NCBI RefSeq assembly: GCF_014203855.1
Contig: NZ_JACHJV010000001.1
Location: forward strand, 6,014,001-6,078,000
Reading direction: 5' to 3'
DNA from: Kitasatospora kifunensis
GTDB taxonomy: Bacteria > Actinomycetota > Actinomycetes > Streptomycetales > Streptomycetaceae
Length of the DNA: 64,000 nucleotides
Below are positions 1-19,799 of the stretch, one piece after another. Numbering within the stretch: position 1 is the first letter of the stretch; each line of letters starts with the position of its first letter. The translations under genes were made by a program, and so were the position numbers. The notes beneath the pieces are model-generated. The model had not been told where the DNA came from. It searched no databases and saw only the letters and a program-made list of their open reading frames with translations.

Positions 1-10654
<10,654 letters not shown>

Positions 10655-10665
<11 letters not shown>

Positions 10666-12019
10666 CCTGACGGACCACGATCTGTCCGACAGCGAAGTAG
10701 CGGACCGTGAAGCAGCGGACAGCGAGGCAGCGGACCGTGAAGCAGCGGACCGTGAAGTGACAGGCCGCGAGGTGACAGGCCGTGGCATGGGGCGGCTGCT
10801 GGCCGACCGGAACGTCCGCTGGTTCCTGCTGGGACAACTCGTCTCGGTACTCGGGGACACCATGCTCTGGCTGGTGGCCGGGATCTGGGTCAAGCAGCTG
10901 ACCGGGAGCAACTCGGCGGCCGCGCTCACCTTCTTCCTGGTGATCGTCGGCACGCTCTTCGCCCCGCTCGGCGGCATGGTCGCCGACCGCTACCGCCGGC
11001 GCCCGCTGCTCCTGGTGCTCAACCTGGCCACCGCCGCCGTGCTGCCGGTGCTGCTGCTGGTCCACGACAGCGGCCAGGTCTGGTTGGTCTACCTGGTGAT
11101 GCTGTTCTACGGCCTGTCCAACAGCTTCCTCGATCCGGCGCAGGCCGGCCTGCTGCGGGTGCTGGTCCCCGAGGAGCGAGTGGGCGAGGTCAACGGCCTG
11201 CTGCAGACCGCCAAGCAGTCGCTGCGGCTGGTCTCCCCGCTGGCCGGGGCCGGGCTGTTCGCCGCGGTGGGCGCCCATGCCGTGGTGCTGGTGGACACCG
11301 CTACCTTTCTGGTCGCGGTGGCCGCCCTGCTGGCTGTGAGACTGCACGAGGACGCGCCGTCCGCCAGCGGCAGCGGGTGGCGCACCGACATGACCGAGGG
11401 CATCCGGCATCTGGCGAACACCGTCGTGCTGCGGCAGCTCACCATCGGCTGCGCGCTGACCATGGTGGGGATGGGGTTGGCCGAGACGGTCGGGCTCGCC
11501 GTGGTCGGTGACGGGCTGGGGCGGCCGCCGGCCTTCCTCGGCGTGCTGCTGGTCGGCCAGGGGGTCGGAGCGGTGCTGGCCGGGCTGAGCGCGGCCCGGA
11601 TCGCCCGGCGGACCGGGGACGGCCTGCTGGTCGCGGCGGGCATGACGTCCTTCGGGCTCGGCGCGCTGCTGCAGACCGTGCCGTCGGTGGCCGTGGTGGC
11701 GACCGGGATGGTGCTGTGCGGGGCCAGCATGCCGTGGATCGCCATCGGGCTGACCACGATCGGTTTCCGCCACACGCCGCCGGAGCTGGTCGGGCGGGTC
11801 TACGCCGGGTTCACCGTCATCATGACGGTGCCGCAGGTGATGGCCATGGCCGTTGGCGCCGCACTGATCGCCGCGGTGGACTTCCGGGTGGTGCTGGTGG
11901 CAATGGCGCTCACGGTGGCCGCGGCCGCCGGGTACCTCTTCACCCGCCCGGAGCAGCGCTGGGCGAGGGCGGGCGCCGAGGCGGTGGGTGAAGCCGTGAG
12001 CGAGACGGATCCGGCGTGA
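10655..12019 (+). CDS. MFS transporter, probable product exporter
   Basis: This 454-residue protein belongs to the major facilitator superfamily. It has alternating hydrophobic segments and the loop motif [12 protein letters not shown] after the second membrane segment, as in drug and siderophore (EntS-like) exporters. The ATG lies inside the end of the NRPS gene (11-base overlap), which implies translational coupling and makes export of, or self-protection against, the NRPS product the likely role. The N-terminus is odd: before the first membrane segment there are about six pentapeptide units of the type [20 protein letters not shown], coded by 15-bp tandem DNA repeats near 10685-10785. An internal ATG at 10787 (MGRLL) would remove them, so the true start could be there. 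The gene converges on the ketosynthase at 12033 with only 13 bases between them. Confidence 0.9.
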
Positions 12020-12032
12020 CGGACCCCCGTGC

Positions 12033-13256
12033 TCAGGGAGCTCGGAACGCCAGCACGACGTTGTGGCCGCCGAAGCCGACGGAGGTGCTCAGGGCCGCGC
12101 TGACGCGCTCGTGCGCGGCGGTCTTGGTGACGAGGTTCAGGTCGAACGCCGGGTCGGGGGTGTCGAGGTTGGCGGTGGGCGGGATCAGGGAGTGCTGCAG
12201 GCTCAGGACGGTCAGGGCGGCCTCGACCGCGCCGGCCGCTCCCAAGGAGTGGCCGAGGGCTCCCTTGGTGGAGGTGACGAAGGGGCCGGCGGGCAGCAGG
12301 GTGCTGATCGCCGCCGCTTCGACGGCGTCGCCCTGCACGGTGGCGGTGCCGTGGGCGTTGACGTAGTGCACGTCGCGGTGGCTGAGTGCGGCGTCCGCCA
12401 GGGCGGCGCGGAGGGCCTGCTTGATCCCGCGGCCCTCGGGGTGGGGAGCGGTGGGGTGGTGGGCGTCGGTGGCGCTGCCGCACCCGGCGAGCAGCGCGCG
12501 CGGCGGGTGGCGGCGGGCCGCGGCGTGCTCGGCCCGCTCCAGCACCAGGACGGCGGCCGCTTCCGCCAGCACGAAGCCGTCCCGGGTCAGGTCGAAGGGC
12601 CGGGAGGCGGTGGCGGGGTCGTCGCAGCGGGTCGACAGGGCGCCGAGCTGGGCGAAGCCGGTGGTGATCAGGGGCGTGGTGCACGCTTCGGTGCCGCCGG
12701 CGAGGACGACGTCGCACTGGCCGGTGGCGAGCAGGTCACGGGCGACGGTGACGGCGCTCGCGCCGGAGGCGCAGGCGGTCGCGGTGGCCAGGGCGGGACC
12801 GTGGGCGCCGCAGGCCAGGGCGACCTCGCTGGCCGGGGTGCTCGGCCCGATCATCGAGATCAGCAGCGGTGAGATGCGCCCGGGGCCGCGCTCGCGCAGT
12901 TCCCGGCACTGGCTCTCCCAGGTGTGGGAGGCGCCCAGGCCGCTGCCGATGACGACCCCGACCCTGGTGCCGTCCCAGGCGAGCGGGTCGAGGGCGGCGT
13001 CGCGCAGGGCCTCCTCGGCGGCCAGCAGGGCGAGGTGGGTGGAGCGGTCCAGGCGGTGCGCGGTGCGGCGCCCGAGTGCCTGCGGCACGTCGAAGGCGGG
13101 CACCTTGCAGCAGAAGTCGACTGGCAGTCCGGCGAGTTGGTCGCAGCTGGCGGCCGTCGACCCGCCCGCGCAGACGCCTCGCCAGGTGGCTGCCACGTCG
13201 ATGCCGGCGGGGGTGAGCATGCCGAGGCCGGTGACGGCGATGTCGGGCCGGCTCAT
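12033..13256 (-). CDS. Beta-ketoacyl-ACP synthase (FabF-like), lipid module 1
   Basis: This is a 407-residue condensing enzyme of the FabF/type II KS family. The Cys-His-His set is complete: Cys162 in TACASG, His302 in NAHGTA and His336 in KGALGHS. It should therefore condense an acyl chain with a malonyl extender and is not a chain-length factor. I chose the ATG at 13256 because GAAGGACC stands 5 to 13 bases upstream; an ATG at 13271 would overlap the preceding gene. It is last in the leftward order acyl-AMP ligase, ACP, ACP, KS. No ketoreductase, dehydratase or enoylreductase lies nearby, so reduction would have to come from primary fatty acid synthesis or the product stays a beta-keto acid. 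It resembles the KS at 34977, which is likewise paired with a DSLSL-type ACP. Confidence 0.92.
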   Translation of the reverse strand: MSRPDIAVTGLGMLTPAGIDVAATWRGVCAGGSTAASCDQLAGLPVDFCCKVPAFDVPQALGRRTAHRLDRSTHLALLAAEEALRDAALDPLAWDGTRVGVVIGSGLGASHTWESQCRELRERGPGRISPLLISMIGPSTPASEVALACGAHGPALATATACASGASAVTVARDLLATGQCDVVLAGGTEACTTPLITTGFAQLGALSTRCDDPATASRPFDLTRDGFVLAEAAAVLVLERAEHAAARRHPPRALLAGCGSATDAHHPTAPHPEGRGIKQALRAALADAALSHRDVHYVNAHGTATVQGDAVEAAAISTLLPAGPFVTSTKGALGHSLGAAGAVEAALTVLSLQHSLIPPTANLDTPDPAFDLNLVTKTAAHERVSAALSTSVGFGGHNVVLAFRAP

Positions 13257-13267
13257 CACGTGGTCCT

Positions 13268-13495
13268 TCAACGAGGAGCCGTCGGTGGGTTAGGGGCGAG
13301 TTGCGCGGCGGCCTCGGCCAGTGTGGTGTCCAAGGTCATGCCGGTGGCGAGCGGCCCGGCCTCGTCCGCGAGCATGACCGCCAGCTCGGTCAGCGAGAGG
13401 GAGTCCATCGCCAGCTCGCGGAAGGTGGCCTGCGGGGATGCCTGTGAGGTGTCGATGCCGATCTCGAACAGCAGCTCAACGATCCTGTCGTACAA
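13268..13495 (-). CDS. Acyl carrier protein (DSLSL type), lipid module 1
   Basis: This 75-residue carrier protein has the attachment motif MDSLSLTEL, whose first serine should carry phosphopantetheine. The start is TTG, supported by GGAGAGACG eight bases upstream. It lies directly upstream of the ketosynthase (12-base gap), so it probably holds the chain during that condensation. Its DSLSL motif is the same as in the ACP at 36212 and unlike the SSLEEV motif of its other neighbour at 13530. This suggests that the two small carriers of this operon play different parts: one is loaded by the acyl-AMP ligase, the other serves the ketosynthase. Sequence beyond the motif is acidic and helical, as expected for an ACP. 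Confidence 0.88.
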   Translation of the reverse strand: MYDRIVELLFEIGIDTSQASPQATFRELAMDSLSLTELAVMLADEAGPLATGMTLDTTLAEAAAQLAPNPPTAPR

Positions 13496-13529
13496 GGCGT
13501 CTCTCCAGTTTCGTCGGGGTGGGTGTGGC

Positions 13530-13808
13530 TCAGCTGTGCGGCTCGTGCGCGGTCGGCAGGCCGGCGAGGTGGGCGGAGAGCGCCAGGATGGTGGGGTGGC
13601 GTCTCAGGTCCGTGATGGGAAGCGCCAGCCCGTACCGCGCCTCCAGGTCGGCCGTGATCGTCACCTCCTCCAAGGAGGAGACGCCGAGCGCGTCCAGCGG
13701 CACGGTCGGCTCGATCTCCTCGGCGGGGATCTCCAGCAGGGCGGCGAGGCGGCGGGTCAGCCAGTCGGCGACGTCCGAGGGGTCGGCGGGGTCGGCGGAT
13801 CGAGTCAC
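13530..13808 (-). CDS. Acyl carrier protein, probable partner of the acyl-AMP ligase
   Basis: This 92-residue carrier protein starts at a GTG that overlaps the stop codon of the acyl-AMP ligase (GTGA). The attachment motif is LGVSSLEEVTI, with the serine before Leu the likely modified residue. Translational coupling to the ligase makes it the natural acceptor of the activated acyl group. The first 18 residues are an acidic, Ala/Asp/Pro-rich lead-in. In lipopeptide loci a ligase plus free ACP hands the fatty acyl starter to the first condensation domain; the first NRPS module lies outside the window, so this cannot be checked here. Confidence 0.88.
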   Translation of the reverse strand: MTRSADPADPSDVADWLTRRLAALLEIPAEEIEPTVPLDALGVSSLEEVTITADLEARYGLALPITDLRRHPTILALSAHLAGLPTAHEPHS

Positions 13809-15610
13809 TGGGCTTCCCCGGTCTGTGTGGGCGCGGCGGTCTGCGTGGGCGCGGCCGAGCCGAGCCGGTCCGCGAGGTAGCGGTCGCGGCAGTCGCCGCG
13901 CCTGAGCTTGCCGCTGGTGGTACGCGGCAGGCTGCCGCGCCGGACCGCGAGGACGTCGTGGGGGCGAACGCCGTGGCGCTCGGCGACCGCGGCCAGGACA
14001 CGACGGCGCAGGTTGATCTCCTGGGCGCGGTGCGGGCCGGCGGCCAACTCCACCACCACGACCAGCCGGTCGCCCTCGCTGTCGGCGCCCTGCACGGCGA
14101 AGGCGGCCACCGTGCCCGCACCGGCTTCGGGGATCGCCCGGCAGACGGTGTCCTCGACATCGCCGGCCGCGTGGTTGGCACCGTTGACGATGATCACGTC
14201 CTTGAGCCGGCCGAGGACGAAGAGCTCGCCGTCGTGCAGGAACCCCAGGTCCCCGGTGCGAAGCCAGCCGCTCTGGCGGCCGTGCACGGTCTTCAGGGTG
14301 CGGTCGAACAGCTGGCCGGAGGGTGACGGCTGCCGCCAGTAGCCGGCCGCCACGTTGGGGCCGCGCACCCAGAGCTCGCCGACGAAGCCCGGTGCTTGCT
14401 CGACGCCGCTCTCGGGGTCCGCCACCCGCACGTCCTGCCCGACGGGTCGGCCGCAGCCCACCACCGTGCTCACCCGTGCCGCCGGCTCGCGGTCGGTCGC
14501 CAGGCGCACCCGCCCTGCGGCCAACGCGTCGGCGTCCAGGTCGAGTTCGCTCCACCGCCGCCCGACCCGGTTGCACGCCACCAGCACGGTGGCCTCGGCC
14601 AGACCGTAGCTGGGCTTGACCGCGTCGGGAGCCAGCCCGCAGGCGGCGAAGGCCTCGGTGAATCGGTGCAGCGTGCCGGTGCGCACCGGTTCGGCTCCGT
14701 TGGTCAGCACGCGGACGCTGCTGAGGTCCAGCCCCGAGCGGTCAGCGGCTGGGACCCGGCGGACGCACAGGTCGTAGGCGAAGTTCGGGGCGCCGCTGAA
14801 GTGCGTGCGGTGTGTGTCGAGCAACCGCAGCCAGCGCAGCGGCCGTTGGGCGAAGGCCAGGGGGGACATCAGGGCGAGGTGGGCACCCACGAGGATCGGT
14901 GCGAGCACCCCGATCGACAGGCCCATGTCGTGGAAGAGCGGCAGCCAGCTCGCGATGGGGGTACCGGAGGAGAGGCCGCAGCCGTCGGTGACCTGCCGGG
15001 TGCTGGCCACCAGGTTCCGGTGCGTGATGACGGCACCCCTGGGGTGGCCGGTGGAGCCGGAGGTGTACTGCAGATAGGCCGGCTCGGTGGGGGCGGACCG
15101 GTATCCCGAGCAGTCGGCGGCGAGGCGGGTGTCGGTCTCGTCGACCAGCCAGAGCGCAACCCGGCGATCGGTCAGTTCGCGGCAACTGCCGGCATTGCGA
15201 CCGTCGGTCAACAGGCAGACCGGGTCGGCGTCGGCCAGCACGGTCGCCAGCTGGCCGATGCGCCGGGAGTCCTCCGGCGGGAAGAGCGGCACCGCGATCA
15301 TCCCGGCGTACAGGCAGGCCAGGAACCCCAGGCCGTACTCCAGGCCTTGGGGGCAGAGCAGGGCAACGCGCGCGCCGCGTGGGAAGCGGGATTCGAGCGC
15401 GGCGGCGAGCGCCCGCGCGCGCTGGTCCACCTCGGCGAAGGTGAGCGTCTGCCAGGTACCGTCCGGATCGCGGCTGTAGTTCACGAAGCTGAGCGCCGAC
15501 CGGTCCGGGAACCGTGCCGCGTGGCCGGCCAGGACCGTCGGCAGCGGCGCCCACTCCCGGTCCGCGCGCGGCGGTGATGGGGCGAGGCCGCGAGCGGGCC
15601 GGTCGCGCAT
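13805..15610 (-). CDS. Fatty acyl-AMP ligase (FAAL-type adenylating enzyme)
   Basis: This 601-residue ANL-superfamily enzyme makes acyl-adenylates from free fatty acids and ATP and would pass the acyl group to an ACP. Visible motifs are the P-loop YTSGSTGHPRG, the FAAL-type core WLPLFHDMGL, YGLAEAT, TGDLGFL and the late GSLPRTTSGKLRR with the catalytic lysine. The arrangement and length fit FAALs rather than amino-acid adenylation domains. The ATG at 15610 is the first gene of the leftward operon and its stop overlaps the ACP start. The C-terminus has a short Thr/Gln/Pro repeat (AAPTQT twice). Together with the NRPS it points to a lipopeptide or other acylated peptide. An acyl-CoA ligase activity is possible but less likely. 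Confidence 0.9.
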   Translation of the reverse strand: MRDRPARGLAPSPPRADREWAPLPTVLAGHAARFPDRSALSFVNYSRDPDGTWQTLTFAEVDQRARALAAALESRFPRGARVALLCPQGLEYGLGFLACLYAGMIAVPLFPPEDSRRIGQLATVLADADPVCLLTDGRNAGSCRELTDRRVALWLVDETDTRLAADCSGYRSAPTEPAYLQYTSGSTGHPRGAVITHRNLVASTRQVTDGCGLSSGTPIASWLPLFHDMGLSIGVLAPILVGAHLALMSPLAFAQRPLRWLRLLDTHRTHFSGAPNFAYDLCVRRVPAADRSGLDLSSVRVLTNGAEPVRTGTLHRFTEAFAACGLAPDAVKPSYGLAEATVLVACNRVGRRWSELDLDADALAAGRVRLATDREPAARVSTVVGCGRPVGQDVRVADPESGVEQAPGFVGELWVRGPNVAAGYWRQPSPSGQLFDRTLKTVHGRQSGWLRTGDLGFLHDGELFVLGRLKDVIIVNGANHAAGDVEDTVCRAIPEAGAGTVAAFAVQGADSEGDRLVVVVELAAGPHRAQEINLRRRVLAAVAERHGVRPHDVLAVRRGSLPRTTSGKLRRGDCRDRYLADRLGSAAPTQTAAPTQTGEAQ

Positions 15611-15976
15611 GCCGAGGGGCCCCTTTCACCGGGCAGGGTCGGGTGGTTTTCGGGTGGTTGAAGACTCGCCGGGCAGTTGAGAGGAGGTGCGCGGCTGCTG
15701 GGCAAGCTGATCGCAACGTCGAAGCTCGGCGCAACCGTGTGAGGGGCGGTTGATGCATTCGGGGGAGTCTTTCCCCCGTTCGAGTGGCGAAGAGTTGACG
15801 CGCACCGCTGGCGCGTGGTGAGCCATGGCGGGGCTTGACCCGGTCGCTCTTAACCGAGCGGAGTAACCAAACCGGGCGCCGGACCGTTCGACGGGCTGAA
15901 CGCCTACGCCGTCCGGCGGTGCGGCGGAGCCTGTCGGCATTCCCAGGGGCCGGCATTCCCAGGAGGCGGAGCAGCG
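15611..15976. promoter_or_regulatory. Divergent promoter region between the FAAL operon and the acyltransferase gene
   Basis: These 366 bases have no credible gene. They must hold the promoters of the leftward acyl-AMP ligase operon and the rightward acyltransferase/SDR pair. A run GGGGGAGTCTTTCCCCC around 15761-15777 can fold on itself. I found no copy of the GTTCAACTG operator seen at 37767. The ribosome binding site AGGAGG at 15961-15966 serves the GTG at 15977. Confidence 0.6.
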
Positions 15977-17140
15977 GTGGCAGCGAGCGACCCCGGAGCG
16001 GAGCCGCACCCCGGGCAGGACCGGGGAATGCTGGAGTGGGCACGGCTGCGCCCGGACGACGGCTTCGTCGTCGGCGCGGTCCTGCGACTGCGCGGCCCCG
16101 GGCCCGCCCCCGAGCGGCTCGCGGCCGTGGTCCGCGCGCGCCTGGCCCAGGTGCCCGTACTCGCGGAGCAGCTGGACGGTCCGGTCCGTGCGGAGCGGTG
16201 GCGCCGCGCCGATGCCTTCGACGTCGCCCAGCACGTGCACCGCTTGGACGGCGTCCCCGATCCAGGGCGCTGCGCCGAACTGATGGCCAACCAACCGGTG
16301 CGGGACGACCGGCCGCGCTGGGGCCTGTGGCTGGTCGACACCGGGCGGGACGACGAGCACCTGCTCGCCTACCGGGTCCACCACGCCGCCCAGGACGGCG
16401 CGGCCGTAGCCCACACGATCAGCCGACTGCTCGACGCCCGAGCACCGGCGGTCCCGCCCTGCGACTCGCCCACCGGCCGCGGCCGCTGGGCGAGCGCCCC
16501 ACCGCGCACCGACGGCCGCCTGCTGGCCGCCGCGGACGTTCCCGTCGACCTCCTGCGCACCGTCAGCCGGGCGTCCGGCGCCTCCCTCAACGACGTCTAC
16601 CTCGCCGCCCTCGCCGGGGCCCTGCGCGGCTGGCTGGCACCCACCGAACGGGACCGACCCGTCCCCGTGCGAGTCCCGTTCAACCTGCGTGCGCGCCACG
16701 AGCGCCAGGACCGCGGCAACCGGGTCGGGTACACCCGGGTGCTGCTGCCGGTGGACGAGCGTGCTGCCGACCGGCGGCTGGCACGCGTTGCCGAGCAGAC
16801 CAGCTGCTGGCCCAGGGATCGCACCCGCCGGCTACTGGACCGCATGCCGCCCGAGTTGATGTGGGAGCACACCTCGGCCGTCGTCACTCCTGGCGACGCA
16901 CTGGCCAGCGCGACCCTGCTCAGTGTCCCCATCCCGCTGGCCTTCGACGGCGCGCCGGTCACCGGTGGCCTCGCGCTGCCCCCGCTCGCCGGCGGCCACC
17001 TGTTCTCCACCGTCCTGTTCCTGCACGGCGGGTGCGCCACCCTCTCGATCACCGCGCGGACCCAGCACCAGCACGTCCGCGACCTACCCCGCCTGTGGGC
17101 GCGCGAACTGGTCGAACTGGCCGCTGCCGCCAACCCGTGA
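15977..17140 (+). CDS. WS/DGAT-like O-acyltransferase
   Basis: The 387-residue product resembles bacterial wax ester synthase/diacylglycerol acyltransferases, which move an acyl group to an alcohol. It has the catalytic HHxxxDG as HHAAQDG near residue 135, a SLNDVYLAALAGAL segment equivalent to the ND motif, and PFNLR followed by GN. It is shorter than the usual 450 or so residues. The GTG start has AGGAGG ten bases upstream. The SDR gene follows after 13 bases and the acyl-AMP ligase operon is divergent. In this setting an esterification of a fatty or hydroxy-fatty acyl intermediate, or of the peptide itself, is a reasonable guess. Storage-lipid synthesis is less likely. HHxxxDG is shared with NRPS condensation domains, which are distant relatives. 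Confidence 0.82.
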   Translation: MAASDPGAEPHPGQDRGMLEWARLRPDDGFVVGAVLRLRGPGPAPERLAAVVRARLAQVPVLAEQLDGPVRAERWRRADAFDVAQHVHRLDGVPDPGRCAELMANQPVRDDRPRWGLWLVDTGRDDEHLLAYRVHHAAQDGAAVAHTISRLLDARAPAVPPCDSPTGRGRWASAPPRTDGRLLAAADVPVDLLRTVSRASGASLNDVYLAALAGALRGWLAPTERDRPVPVRVPFNLRARHERQDRGNRVGYTRVLLPVDERAADRRLARVAEQTSCWPRDRTRRLLDRMPPELMWEHTSAVVTPGDALASATLLSVPIPLAFDGAPVTGGLALPPLAGGHLFSTVLFLHGGCATLSITARTQHQHVRDLPRLWARELVELAAAANP

Positions 17141-17153
17141 CTCCGAGGACACC

Positions 17154-18137
17154 ATGACCGCTGCCCGTCCCACCGTCCTGCTCACCGGCGCAACCGGGGT
17201 GATCGGGACCAACCTGCTCACCTCGCTCGCCGCCCACTACGAGGTCACCGCACTGGTCCACCGCCGCAGGCCCGAGCGGGCCGGCAACTGCCTCCAGGCC
17301 GACCTCACTTCTGACGGACTTGGCCTGACCACCGGTCAGTACGGCGAGCTGGCCGCCGGAATCGACGCCATCGTGCACTGCGCGGGCCTCACCGACTTCG
17401 CCCCGCCCGACCTCACCGCCTTCGACCAGGTCAACGCCGAGGGCACCCGCCGCATCCTGGAACTCGCCGAAGCCGCACGCGTCCCCGTGCTCCTGCTCTC
17501 CTCCGCCGCAGCCGCCTTCGAGGTGCCCGGCGAGGACCTCGTCGCCCGTTCCATGCGTGCCTACAGCCGCTCCAAGCGTCGCGCCGAGGAGCTGGCCGCG
17601 CAGAGCAGTCAGTCGGTCGCCGTCGTGCGCGCGGCGCTGCTCTTCGCCGCGCGCAACGCCGTCAGGGCACCGCGCCGGCAGTTCCCGCACGCCCTGCTGA
17701 CCGCACTGCTCCAGGACCGGCCAGGGGGCCTGCCGGTCCACCCCGACCACTGGGTCGACATCCTCCCGATGGAGTCCCTCGTCGACTACCTCACCGCGCT
17801 CACGGGGGCGTTGTTGCGCGGCGATGCCACCGCACCCGGCCTGCACTGGGTCACCGCCGGTCCCGCCCGGCTGACGGCGGCCGATCTGGAGCGAGCCTGC
17901 CTCGACTTCCTCCAGGAGGCGGGTCGCCCGGCGCAGGGGCCGCTGCTCGCCGATCCCGCCACCGCCCGACCACGGACGCATGGCATGGCCCGGATCGCCC
18001 AACTCGGCTTCCTACCACCTGAACAGCCCGCACTGCCCACCCACCTGGACCGTCTTCTGCCCTCCCAGCCGACCCGCGCCGAGGTCCTGGACGCCCTCGC
18101 CCACACCGTCCGGTGCTGCGCGCCATGGGCGCCGTGA
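17154..18137 (+). CDS. Extended SDR, NAD(P)-dependent epimerase/reductase
   Basis: This is a 327-residue extended short-chain dehydrogenase. It has the Rossmann motif GATGVIG near the N-terminus, a Ser-rich strand (LLSSAAAAF), and the catalytic YSRSK. The middle and C-terminal parts, as in thioester-reductase domains and 3-beta-HSD-like enzymes, should set substrate choice, which I cannot read. The ATG at 17154 has CCGAGGAC upstream. It probably forms an operon with the acyltransferase. Plausible roles are reduction of an acyl thioester or of a keto group on the lipid part, since no other reductase is present in the locus. Confidence 0.85.
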   Translation: MTAARPTVLLTGATGVIGTNLLTSLAAHYEVTALVHRRRPERAGNCLQADLTSDGLGLTTGQYGELAAGIDAIVHCAGLTDFAPPDLTAFDQVNAEGTRRILELAEAARVPVLLLSSAAAAFEVPGEDLVARSMRAYSRSKRRAEELAAQSSQSVAVVRAALLFAARNAVRAPRRQFPHALLTALLQDRPGGLPVHPDHWVDILPMESLVDYLTALTGALLRGDATAPGLHWVTAGPARLTAADLERACLDFLQEAGRPAQGPLLADPATARPRTHGMARIAQLGFLPPEQPALPTHLDRLLPSQPTRAEVLDALAHTVRCCAPWAP

Positions 18138-18210
18138 TCGCACCTTGGGCCATTCGGGTGCGCACCGTCGACGCGGCGTTTCCCTGTGAACGGTCAGTCG
18201 TTGCCGGAGT

Positions 18211-18828
18211 ATGAAGATCTTCAATAGCAAGAAGCGCATGGTCGCACTCTCCTTCGCCGCAGCGGCAGTTGTCGGCCTCGGCGCCGTCGAGGCCGGGGCC
18301 ATCAGCCTCGACCTTCCGGTGCGCGGCACCGGTAAGCAGTGCCTGGTGCCGGACGCGGCGCAGAACCTGGCGGCCCAGCAGGTGACGATGGAACCACTCG
18401 CCCCCGCCACGGTCGCCGGCGGCTGCCTCAGCTACCCCGGCTCCGGCACGCTCTCACCGAACCTGACGGGCGGTGACATGCCGATCCAGGGAGGCGTGCG
18501 CTTCACCGGTGCAGGGCACACGCTCGACCTGACCAACCTGGTCATCCACACCCGCCTCGGCGAGGGCTACGACAGCGCGGACGTCTCCCAGGACGGCGCA
18601 CCGGCTACGAACATCCACCTCTTCCACTTCCCGGTTGCCGCGAACCTGGTCTCCTTCACACCGACCACCGTCGACACCAGGAACATCCCGCTGAGCCTCA
18701 CCGCCCCGGCGGTAGCGGCCTTCACCAATGCCTTCGGCGCCAGCCCGGTGGCAGCCGGCGACACGATGTTCACCTTCGACGGGCACGCGGAGATCACCAA
18801 CACGCCGGGCGTTCCCACGCTGCCGTAG
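18211..18828 (+). CDS. Secreted protein of unknown function
   Basis: The 205-residue product begins with KKRM and a hydrophobic stretch (VALSFAAAAVVGLGAVEAGA) that reads as a Sec signal peptide cut near residue 30. The mature part is rich in Thr, Asn, Pro and small residues. It contains two cysteines, in KQCLVP and GGCLSY, which could form a disulfide, and looks beta-rich (LDLTNLVIHTRLGEGYDSADVSQDG). I do not recognise a family. It stands alone: the gene before it ends at 18137 and the next gene converges on it. A membrane anchor or sorting signal is absent, so the protein should be released or held in the wall non-covalently. Confidence 0.75.
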   Translation: MKIFNSKKRMVALSFAAAAVVGLGAVEAGAISLDLPVRGTGKQCLVPDAAQNLAAQQVTMEPLAPATVAGGCLSYPGSGTLSPNLTGGDMPIQGGVRFTGAGHTLDLTNLVIHTRLGEGYDSADVSQDGAPATNIHLFHFPVAANLVSFTPTTVDTRNIPLSLTAPAVAAFTNAFGASPVAAGDTMFTFDGHAEITNTPGVPTLP

Positions 18829-18862
18829 CGGGCGAGGGCGAGGTCAGGGTCACTGGCCGGGG

Positions 18863-19636
18863 TCACTGTCCGGGGGTGGCGTCCGCCGAGGCGTCGGCGA
18901 CGGTGTCCGAGTACTTGCCCAGGAACGGCGACTTGACGTACGGGTTGCCGGCGCCGCCACCCTGCTCGGTGATCGGCGTGGCGACGGTGTCGGCGAGCGG
19001 CAGTTTGTCGGTGGCCATGACCGACAGCTCGTTGTACTGGCGGCCGGCCCCGGTCGTGCTGTGGCTGGGGTCGAGATCGACCACGGCGTAGGCGGTGGCG
19101 CCGGCCCGCAGCGGGTAGCCCTGCCCGTCACCGAGGTTCTTCGACACGGCAGGCTGCACGGACTGCACCGGGCCCGGACCGCTGCCGGCGCCGACGGTGC
19201 CGCTGTTGTCGATGGCCACGCTCGGGTGGAAGCTGAGGCCGCAGGCGGTGGAACCGGTGTTGATGACCTTGATCAGCCGCTTGGTCGTGCCCAACTGCGC
19301 GTCGAACCCGGTGGTGACCTTGACCTGCTCCCCGGCGCAGGGGTGCGCGTAGGCGTACTCGTCGCTGGAGGTGCCGCCGCTGCCACCCTTGGCGCCTGCG
19401 GGGGAGGGGTGGGCCGAGCCGCGGGAGGCGCCGGGGGCGGTGCCCTGCCCGCCTCCCGTGGCGGCGCCCGCCGACGACGCGGGCGAGGCGGCAACCGAGC
19501 CTGAGCCCACGGTCGGTGCCGTTGCCGGCTGGCCGGATGCCGTCGTCTCGTCGGGACCGCAGGCGCTGAGCGTCAAGGTGAGGGTGAGGGCGGCGGTGGC
19601 AAGGATGGCAATGGCGGTAAGGCGGCGAACTGGCAT
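18863..19636 (-). CDS. Lipoprotein with DUF4232-like domain
   Basis: The ATG at 19636 gives a 257-residue lipoprotein. A short basic start (MPVRRL) is followed by a hydrophobic run ending in the lipobox LSAC, cysteine at about residue 26. Next comes about 65 residues of Ala/Gly/Ser/Thr/Pro linker and then a domain with the pattern of DUF4232: HPCAGEQVKV, a middle VINTGSTACGLSF, and a closing beta-rich part with SVMATD. Many streptomycetes carry several such surface proteins of unknown role. It lies downstream of, and in the same direction as, the sensor kinase at 19800, with 163 bases between them, so co-regulation is possible but not shown. Confidence 0.85.
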   Translation of the reverse strand: MPVRRLTAIAILATAALTLTLTLSACGPDETTASGQPATAPTVGSGSVAASPASSAGAATGGGQGTAPGASRGSAHPSPAGAKGGSGGTSSDEYAYAHPCAGEQVKVTTGFDAQLGTTKRLIKVINTGSTACGLSFHPSVAIDNSGTVGAGSGPGPVQSVQPAVSKNLGDGQGYPLRAGATAYAVVDLDPSHSTTGAGRQYNELSVMATDKLPLADTVATPITEQGGGAGNPYVKSPFLGKYSDTVADASADATPGQ

Positions 19637-19799
19637 TTTGATCCCCGTGAATCGGCGGTGGTGAGCGGCACTTGCTGCCTGACACTCCGGTACACGACTG
19701 CCGGGCGAGGCGGGTTCTCCCTGTTGCCCCGCTGTGACACGGCTGAGGACGCCCGGCGACAACCAGTGCCCTCGCACCGGCCCGACACGTTCGAGGCTC

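Noticed and set aside
13269-13271. ATG at 13271 as the ketosynthase start
   Set aside because: It overlaps the ACP stop and lacks a ribosome binding site; the ATG at 13256 has GAAGGACC in the right place.
15761-15800. GTTCGAGTG near 15779 as a StrR half-site in the FAAL promoter region
   Set aside because: No matching second half-site 11 bases on; a single half-site is expected by chance.
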